This document shows, piece after piece, positions 63,037-64,000 of a stretch of DNA of 64,000 bases. The stretch comes from Nonomuraea sp. SYSU D8015 (GTDB lineage Bacteria; Actinomycetota; Actinomycetes; Streptosporangiales; Streptosporangiaceae), in NCBI RefSeq assembly GCF_008065375.1, contig NZ_VJYI01000032.1, positions 44,643 through 108,642 on the forward strand. Reading direction: 5' to 3'. The notes below the pieces were generated by a model. The model saw only the letters and a list, made by a program, of their open reading frames with translations, was not told the DNA's origin and did no database searches. Each line of letters starts with the position of its first letter. Within the stretch, counting starts at the first letter, position 1. The position numbers and the translations under genes were made by a program.

Positions 63037-63336
63037 GTGGCGGGGCGTAACCGACGATTCAGCCAGGAGTTCAAGGACGAAGCCGTCCGCATGGTGCTGG
63101 ACGGCCCGCGGCCGGTGGCGCATGTGGCCAAGGAACTCGGCATCCACGACACCACGCTTGGAAACTGGGTGAACACCTATCGGCGAACCCGGGGCGACGA
63201 CGCGGCGCCGGCGCAGGATACGGGCGAGAAGAAGAGCGATCGGGAGCTTGCGCTGGAGCGGGAGAATCGTAAGCTCCGCGAAGAGAACGAATTTTTGAAA
63301 AAAGCCGCGGCCTTCTTCGCCCGGGAACAGCGGTGA
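63037..63336 (+). CDS. IS3-family transposase OrfA
   Basis: 99 residues from GTG 63037 with AAGGGAAGG upstream. HTH: RRFSQEFKDEAVRMVLDGPR, HVAKELGIHDTTLGNW (about 5-42). A Glu/Arg/Leu zipper (about 70-92) ends in KKAAAFFAREQR. Overlaps orfB by GTGA. Confidence 0.92.
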   Translation: MAGRNRRFSQEFKDEAVRMVLDGPRPVAHVAKELGIHDTTLGNWVNTYRRTRGDDAAPAQDTGEKKSDRELALERENRKLREENEFLKKAAAFFAREQR

Positions 63337-64000
63337 CCGCCAAGTACGAGCTCATCGATGCGGAGAAGGCTCATTACGCCATTGTGGACATGTGCTCGTG
63401 GCTGGGCGTGTCCCGATCCGGTTATTACGAGTGGCGCGGGCGGCCGTTGCCGGCGACCGCCGAACGCCGTGCACGCTTGAAAGAAAAAATCGGAACGTTA
63501 TTCGCAGACAGCCATCAGACCTACGGCTATCGGCGGATCCACGCTGCCTTGCTCCGATCAGGTGAACAGGTCAGCGACGAGCTGGTCCGGAACCTGATGC
63601 GCGAGCTGGGCCTGCGTCCGTGCCGGAGCCGGCCGTGGCGGCCGGTCACCACCCTGCCGGACGGCTCCTACCAGGGGATCCCGGACCTGGTGCGGCGGGA
63701 CTTCACCGCTGATCGGCCGGGCATCAAGCTGGTCGGTGACATCACGTACATCCCCACCTGGGAGGGGTTCCTTTATCTCGCCACGGTGATTGATTGCCAT
63801 TCTAAAATGGTGGTGGGCTGGGCGATGGCCGACCACTACAAGACCTCGCTGGTCTGCGACGCTATCGATGCGGCCGCTGGTACTATCGAGCTGCAGCCGG
63901 GGTGTATCTTCCATTCCGATCGTGGATCGAACTACACGAGCGACGAATTTGGGCGGCATCTGGCCGGGTACGGTGTGCGTCGATCCGTTGGGCGCACTGG
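63333..64000 (+). CDS. IS3-family transposase OrfB, N-terminal and middle part
   Basis: The frame from GTG 63333 is open to the window end (222 codons). HTH_21-like part LFADSHQTYGYRRIHAALLR (about 50-69), then a DDE domain: VGDITYIPTWEGFLYLATVI (first Asp about 133) and CIFHSDRGSNYTSDEFG (second Asp about 193). The catalytic Glu is beyond the edge. No damage seen. Confidence 0.9.
   Translation, partial: MTAKYELIDAEKAHYAIVDMCSWLGVSRSGYYEWRGRPLPATAERRARLKEKIGTLFADSHQTYGYRRIHAALLRSGEQVSDELVRNLMRELGLRPCRSRPWRPVTTLPDGSYQGIPDLVRRDFTADRPGIKLVGDITYIPTWEGFLYLATVIDCHSKMVVGWAMADHYKTSLVCDAIDAAAGTIELQPGCIFHSDRGSNYTSDEFGRHLAGYGVRRSVGRT

Larger units (their letters stand above)
62971..64000 (+). mobile_element. 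IS3-family insertion sequence, left part (cut by window edge)
   Basis: The probable left end TGAGGTGCCCCGGATCTTCC at 62971 has the TG start and G/C-rich texture of IS3-family (IS3/IS150-type) termini. OrfA and most of orfB follow and run off the window, so the right repeat and target duplication cannot be checked. It is not the same IS3 subgroup as 42990-44346. Confidence 0.75.

Overview
The window is high-GC actinomycete chromosome, most likely a member of Streptosporangiales (Nonomuraea/Streptosporangium-like). This rests on codon use, on gene order shared with the Mycobacterium Rv0984-Rv0996 block, and on an actinomycete integrative and conjugative element (AICE). No species is claimed.

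1-7.4 kb is accessory and partly decayed. It holds an edge-truncated XRE regulator divergent from an MFS exporter and a DUF1684 gene, decayed thioredoxin reductase and thioredoxin genes, a small beta-barrel-like gene, and transposon remnants. 7.6-19.3 kb is ordinary core genome: tRNA-Ala(CGC), then an overlapping leftward operon galU - glp(moeA-like) - moaC - mog - rimJ with the GlpR/SepX-like membrane gene downstream. Going rightward come 5-formyl-THF cyclo-ligase, a cation/proton antiporter, a Ruc-like zinc protein, a small hydrolase, MTA phosphorylase, a CpaB/SAF protein and MscL. A leftward M15 peptidase and a secreted protein close this part.

From tRNA-Arg(CCT) at 19.5 kb to the right edge almost everything is accessory. 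20.2-22.7 kb is a small type VII (WXG100)-linked cluster, followed by a SLATT/DUF4231 membrane gene. 24.7-35.2 kb is an AICE with integrase, excisionase, RepSA, SpdB-like and TraB-like transfer genes and a GntR repressor with its probable operator. Its cargo is two XRE-PLD paralogues, a Nudix hydrolase, an HD protein and a tandem-GntR protein.

35.4-64 kb is a defence island, with visibly lower GC in its first part. It starts with two NotI-like restriction nucleases, one intact methyltransferase and one truncated methyltransferase. Next are an AIPR gene and a WD40 gene cut by an IS3-family element. A three-gene helicase cassette like Druantia type II follows (691-aa and 301-aa proteins plus a 1785-aa DUF1998-type helicase). 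Divergently there are a Vsr endonuclease and a C5-cytosine methyltransferase, with an IS630-family element inserted exactly in the methyltransferase stop codon. The last cassette is PIN-like nuclease - MORC/GHKL ATPase - PD-(D/E)XK/SF2 helicase - winged-helix protein. An IS3-family element runs off the right edge.

The main candidates for something new are the PIN-MORC-helicase-wHTH cassette together with the Vsr/methyltransferase pair, and the arrangement of two NotI-like nucleases with a single intact methyltransferase. All functional statements are from reading the sequence; no database search was run.
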